DNA of 64,000 bases, taken from Litoditis marina (lineage: Eukaryota > Nematoda > Chromadorea > Rhabditida > Rhabditidae). Location of the stretch: positions 27,139,485 to 27,203,484 of the forward strand of contig OZ038433.1 of assembly GCA_964036275.1 (NCBI GenBank), written 5' to 3'. Of this stretch, positions 62,496 through 64,000 are shown in pieces; positions within the stretch are counted from its first letter, which is position 1, and each line of letters starts with the position of its first letter. Below the pieces are notes generated by a model, which saw nothing but the letters and a program-made list of their open reading frames with translations, did no database searches and was not told the origin of the DNA. Both the position numbers and the translations under genes were made by a program.

Positions 62496-64000
62496 TAAAG
62501 TTGTTCATACACCTACTGGTCAGAAGCAATAAGAAACTTGTGCTTCTGTTAGTGCACTCGTTTGAAATTCCACATGGAAAGCCTATTATAGGGTTGTTGA
62601 ACAATTGAAAAATTCCGAGTTTTTGAATTTTGTAAAAAAAAAATTGAAAGTTCCGCGATTTTATACGGATGTGTCCCACCAGGAACACTATGGAACACCA
62701 GAGTTAGACACGTAGATGACAATGCAAAGCGGGCAGACAATAAAGGGCTTTGTCAATCGGCGAGAAAATTGGGAATCGAACATTGGTATAGGACATTGGA
62801 ACTATCGAATGGGCCATTGAGACATTGGGACATTGAAATAAGACAATGAGACCTTTCGAAAATCGTACCCATTATAATTTTTCTGGAGAGAATAGGGAAG
62901 AGACCGATTCTTCGTTATAGTTCATTTTCCGCACATGCTATTTGCGAAATTTGGTTTGCGTAATTTGAACGTAAAATAGCGGTGTCAAACTACAAAGACA
63001 GCGCGATAGGGCAACATACACCGTACACCGCCTATGGTGGAACAAGCGACCCCAATGAGTAATGTTTGGAGCACACTTCTGGGTAATGACTGTCTGAGCA
63101 ACATTGGAAAATGTAAATAGTATTCCATTCAGTCACTTTGGAACAAGAGCACATTTGAGGAAAACATCATTTATACTCGAAAACTACTGAACACACAATA
63201 CATATTTGGCAAAACCAAACCACAACCAATCTGATGAAGGCTATCCGAAGTGAGATTCTTCTAGTAGTTCGTCCTCCGCCGTCGGTTACCAGTGGACAAA
63301 GAATATCGAGTGGGACGAGATTGAATCTCAGTAGCTCCGGAGTAATCAATATGCATCATATTCAGAGACAGAACCTCGTGTGAGAAGTGCCGAAGATCTC
63401 TTTCTACCCCCTTATATAAACGGAAAAGATTAGTTCATTAATGAAGTGCGACACGCCTTTTTGTAGTTTGAAGTTTATGGATTAAACGAAGCTAAACCCG
63501 GAGGAAGTACGCGTGTACGCACATGAGAGTTAAAGGCTGAGATCCACGCCAGCATCGAAATTGAGATTAGGTCCCTTTCCAAATCTACTTGGGTAGTTAC
63601 TACCAGATAATGAGTGAAAAAGGGGAACATTAAAATTTTCTTGATGAAATTTATTTTTGAACTTCATCGGGTTTCATCGGAAATCGGGCGGTACCTCTGC
63701 GTATATGCGCACCTACCGTAACGCAATTAGAGGTGGCGAACTTGAGGGGTGTCCTAATCATTGTATTTGTGTTTATTTCAAGTTTATGATAATGTTTGAA
63801 ATTTTGAATAAAAACAGAGAAAATAATTACATACAAAGAAATAATTTGAGTATTATTTATTTAACACGGTTGAATATACAACCGCGGCCTAACAGGTAAC
63901 ACGTCCGCGAGACTGCGCGGTACTACCGCGGACCTGCATATTGAGAAATTCGAACATTCGCTAACAAACTTACTGTAAAACTTGGGATATTCTTTTTCTT
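62496..64000. other. 3' spacer, no gene recognised
   Basis: It contains degenerate ACATTGGGACATTG repeats at about 62780-62860, related to 38410-38480. A half-copy of the TTGTAGTTTGATC family lies near 62985, and a hairpin GTCCGCG with CGCGGAC at about 63904-63933. No exon with convincing splice support was found. Confidence 0.5.

Overview
The window is AT-rich animal DNA whose genes are broken into many short exons by introns of a few hundred bases, with TTTCAG-type acceptors. It comes from a rhabditid nematode: it carries serpentine chemoreceptors, a DUF148 protein, ShK and C-type lectin domains, and the gene set unc-24, arf-3 and mec-17. From memory, these three genes also sit together on one cosmid (F57H12) of C. 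elegans chromosome IV. The long introns and diverged proteins show it is not C. elegans itself. No bacterial features are present. All exon models below were built by hand from reading frame, splice phase and comparison between paralogues.

Layout. 1-24,000 is a chemoreceptor region with three srh-like 7TM genes on + (49-3894, truncated by the window edge; 6033-12745; 19627-23894). They are separated by a LINE fragment (13983-14740), a 23-bp satellite, a 142-bp minisatellite inside an intron, and a 3.4-kb terminal-inverted-repeat element with a perfect 6-bp target duplication (15664-19102). 24,000-27,300 is empty apart from tRNA-like repeats. 27320-30141 is a secreted DUF148 (SXP/RAL-2) protein. 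32663-36811 is an srx-like 7TM receptor. 37,900-41,400 holds a foldback transposon and unresolved coding-like islands.

41,455-55,316 is the conserved block: unc-24 (stomatin plus SCP2 domain) and arf-3 (ARF GTPase) on +, and mec-17 (alpha-tubulin acetyltransferase) convergent on -. In C. elegans, UNC-24 and MEC-17 both act in touch receptor neurons, and two AATGCAT heptamers lie just upstream of mec-17. 56208-62495 is a secreted protein with five tandem ShK domains, a Thr-rich linker and a C-type lectin domain with QPD and WND motifs.

Repeats pervade introns and spacers: at least two families of TTAA-ended miniature elements, a tRNA-derived SINE family, foldback elements, and blocks of C-runs and G-runs. 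I found no operon, CRISPR or obvious new multi-gene system. The most unusual items are the 3.4-kb TIR element with its 6-bp duplication, the hairpin-rich minisatellite, and the G/C-run array in the mec-17 intron.
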